Shown in pieces: positions 14,637 to 15,546 of a DNA stretch of 15,546 nt. Made by a program: the position numbers and the translations under genes. The stretch lies in the NCBI GenBank assembly GCA_946999045.1, contig CAMQBR010000048.1, forward strand, positions 1 through 15,546, written 5' to 3'. The notes beneath the pieces were generated by a model. It was not told the DNA's origin. It was given only the letters and a program-made list of their open reading frames with translations, and did not search any database. This DNA comes from an uncultured Prevotella sp. Lineage in GTDB: Bacteria; Bacteroidota; Bacteroidia; Bacteroidales; Bacteroidaceae. Numbering within the stretch: the stretch's first letter is position 1; every line of letters starts with the position of its first letter.

Positions 14637-14644
14637 TAACTTTG
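14637..14644 (+). promoter_or_regulatory. -7 box upstream of gapA
   Basis: TAACTTTG fits TAnnTTTG. It predicts a leader of about 150 nt before the gapA ATG; this AT-rich leader (14651-14800) shows only short inverted repeats (for example ATAGTTT at 14694-14700 with AAACTAT at 14714-14720) and no riboswitch I can recognise. The box is only 11 bp from the opposing mscL box. Confidence 0.55.
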
Positions 14645-14800
14645 CCGTTGATAAAAGCAAAATTGTAAAACAATTAACTTATCGCCACATAATAGTTTTA
14701 TATACAAACTGGCAAACTATAAGCAGCTAGCATATATAATATAAAGGTAAAGAAGATAACATATTAAATTAATTAACCCTTTAATAAAAAGTTAAGTAAA

Positions 14801-15546
14801 ATGATTAAGATTGGTATTAACGGATTTGGCCGCATCGGTCGTTTCGTTTTCCGTGCTTCATTGGAAGCAGCAAATGCAAAAGAGGTACAAGTAGTAGGTA
14901 TTAATGACCTTTGCCCAGTTGATTACTTGGCATATATGTTGAAATATGACACTATGCACGGACACTTCGATGGAACAATCGAGGCTAACGTTGAGAAATC
15001 TCAACTTATTGTTAACGGTAACGTTATCCGCGTAACAGCAGAACGCAACCCTGCAGACTTAAAATGGAACGAGATTGGTGCAGAGTATGTTGTTGAGTCT
15101 ACAGGTTTGTTCTTAACAAAAGAGAAATCACAAGCTCACATCCAAGCTGGTGCTAAATACGTTGTAATGTCAGCTCCTTCTAAGGACGATACTCCTATGT
15201 TTGTATGTGGTGTTAACCTTGACAAATATGTAAAGGGTACACAGTTTGTATCTAACGCATCTTGCACAACAAACTGCTTGGCTCCTATTGCTAAAGTATT
15301 GAACGACAAATTTGGTATCAAAGAAGGTTTAATGACTACAGTTCACTCTACAACTGCTACACAGAAGACGGTTGACGGTCCTTCTATGAAGGATTGGCGT
15401 GGTGGTCGTGCTGCTTCTGGCAACATCATCCCTTCTTCTACAGGTGCTGCTAAGGCTGTAGGTAAGGTTATTCCTGAATTAAACGGCAAGTTGACAGGTA
15501 TGTCTATGCGTGTTCCTACTTTGGATGTTTCTGTTGTTGACTTGAC
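14801..15546 (+). CDS. gapA: Type I glyceraldehyde-3-phosphate dehydrogenase (partial, cut by window end)
   Basis: The first 248 codons of a glycolytic GAPDH, which converts glyceraldehyde-3-phosphate, phosphate and NAD+ to 1,3-bisphosphoglycerate. The Rossmann start INGFGRIGR (6-14) and acidic D36 in GIND indicate NAD preference. SAPSKDDTPMFVCGVN precedes the catalytic motif SNASCTTNC, with the nucleophile at C155; H182 in TVHSTTATQKTVDGPS is the partner base. The catalytic-domain stretch DWRGGRAASGNIIPSSTGAA follows. The reading frame is open to the window edge with no defects. Codon choice is regular and repetitive, as in a highly expressed gene. The start is supported by the conserved N-terminus. 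Confidence 0.97.
   Translation, partial: MIKIGINGFGRIGRFVFRASLEAANAKEVQVVGINDLCPVDYLAYMLKYDTMHGHFDGTIEANVEKSQLIVNGNVIRVTAERNPADLKWNEIGAEYVVESTGLFLTKEKSQAHIQAGAKYVVMSAPSKDDTPMFVCGVNLDKYVKGTQFVSNASCTTNCLAPIAKVLNDKFGIKEGLMTTVHSTTATQKTVDGPSMKDWRGGRAASGNIIPSSTGAAKAVGKVIPELNGKLTGMSMRVPTLDVSVVDL

Noticed and set aside
14651..14800. Long gapA leader considered as a riboswitch
   Set aside because: No recognisable aptamer consensus or terminator/anti-terminator pair; only short AT-rich inverted repeats.

Overview
The window looks like chromosomal DNA from a member of the Bacteroidota, most likely Bacteroidales and probably Prevotella or a close relative. Four things point there: AT-rich intergenic DNA; promoters of the Bacteroidetes type (TTG or TTTG, about 19 bp, then TAnnTTTG); a DUF4836-like lipoprotein and a DUF4954-type protein, both largely Bacteroidetes families; and a eukaryote-like GT3 glycogen synthase paired with a DUF3417/GT35 alpha-glucan phosphorylase. 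This assignment is an inference from gene families, not from a search.

Layout. (1) Positions 1-3206, minus strand: a tight four-gene run, in transcription order a NupG-like nucleoside permease, a bifunctional-nuclease (DUF151) protein with a UVR motif, 16S rRNA methyltransferase RsmE, and a lipoprotein cut by the window edge. It is driven by a near-perfect Bacteroidetes promoter. (2) 3207-4274: no intact gene. It holds the decayed 3' part of an IS982-family transposase gene and, next to it, a compact promoter-to-terminator unit of about 70 nt that looks like a small RNA or an orphan attenuated leader. (3) 4275-4700, minus: a small secreted protein of unknown function. (4) 4834-9085, plus: glgA-glgP, for glycogen synthesis and phosphorolysis, closed by a perfect 14-bp palindrome. 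(5) 9185-9844: an internally deleted ISAs1-type element that keeps perfect 18-bp terminal inverted repeats and the transposase C-terminus. (6) 10050-13208, plus: hflX, then a DUF4954 beta-helix protein. (7) 13209-14131: an IS5-family transposase relic, itself split by a 196-bp MITE-like palindromic element. (8) 14170-14577, minus: mscL. It is divergent from gapA (14801 to the window end, plus); the two share a short regulatory region with closely spaced opposite promoters.

How the parts relate: the core genes are housekeeping (rRNA modification, ribosome-associated GTPase, glycogen storage, glycolysis, osmotic safety valve). The accessory signal lies in the gene-poor gaps, three of which carry remnants of three different IS families (IS982, ISAs1, IS5) at different stages of decay. 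The nested MITE-like insertion and the small promoter-terminator unit are the least expected items. No tRNA, rRNA, CRISPR array, prophage or defence system was seen.
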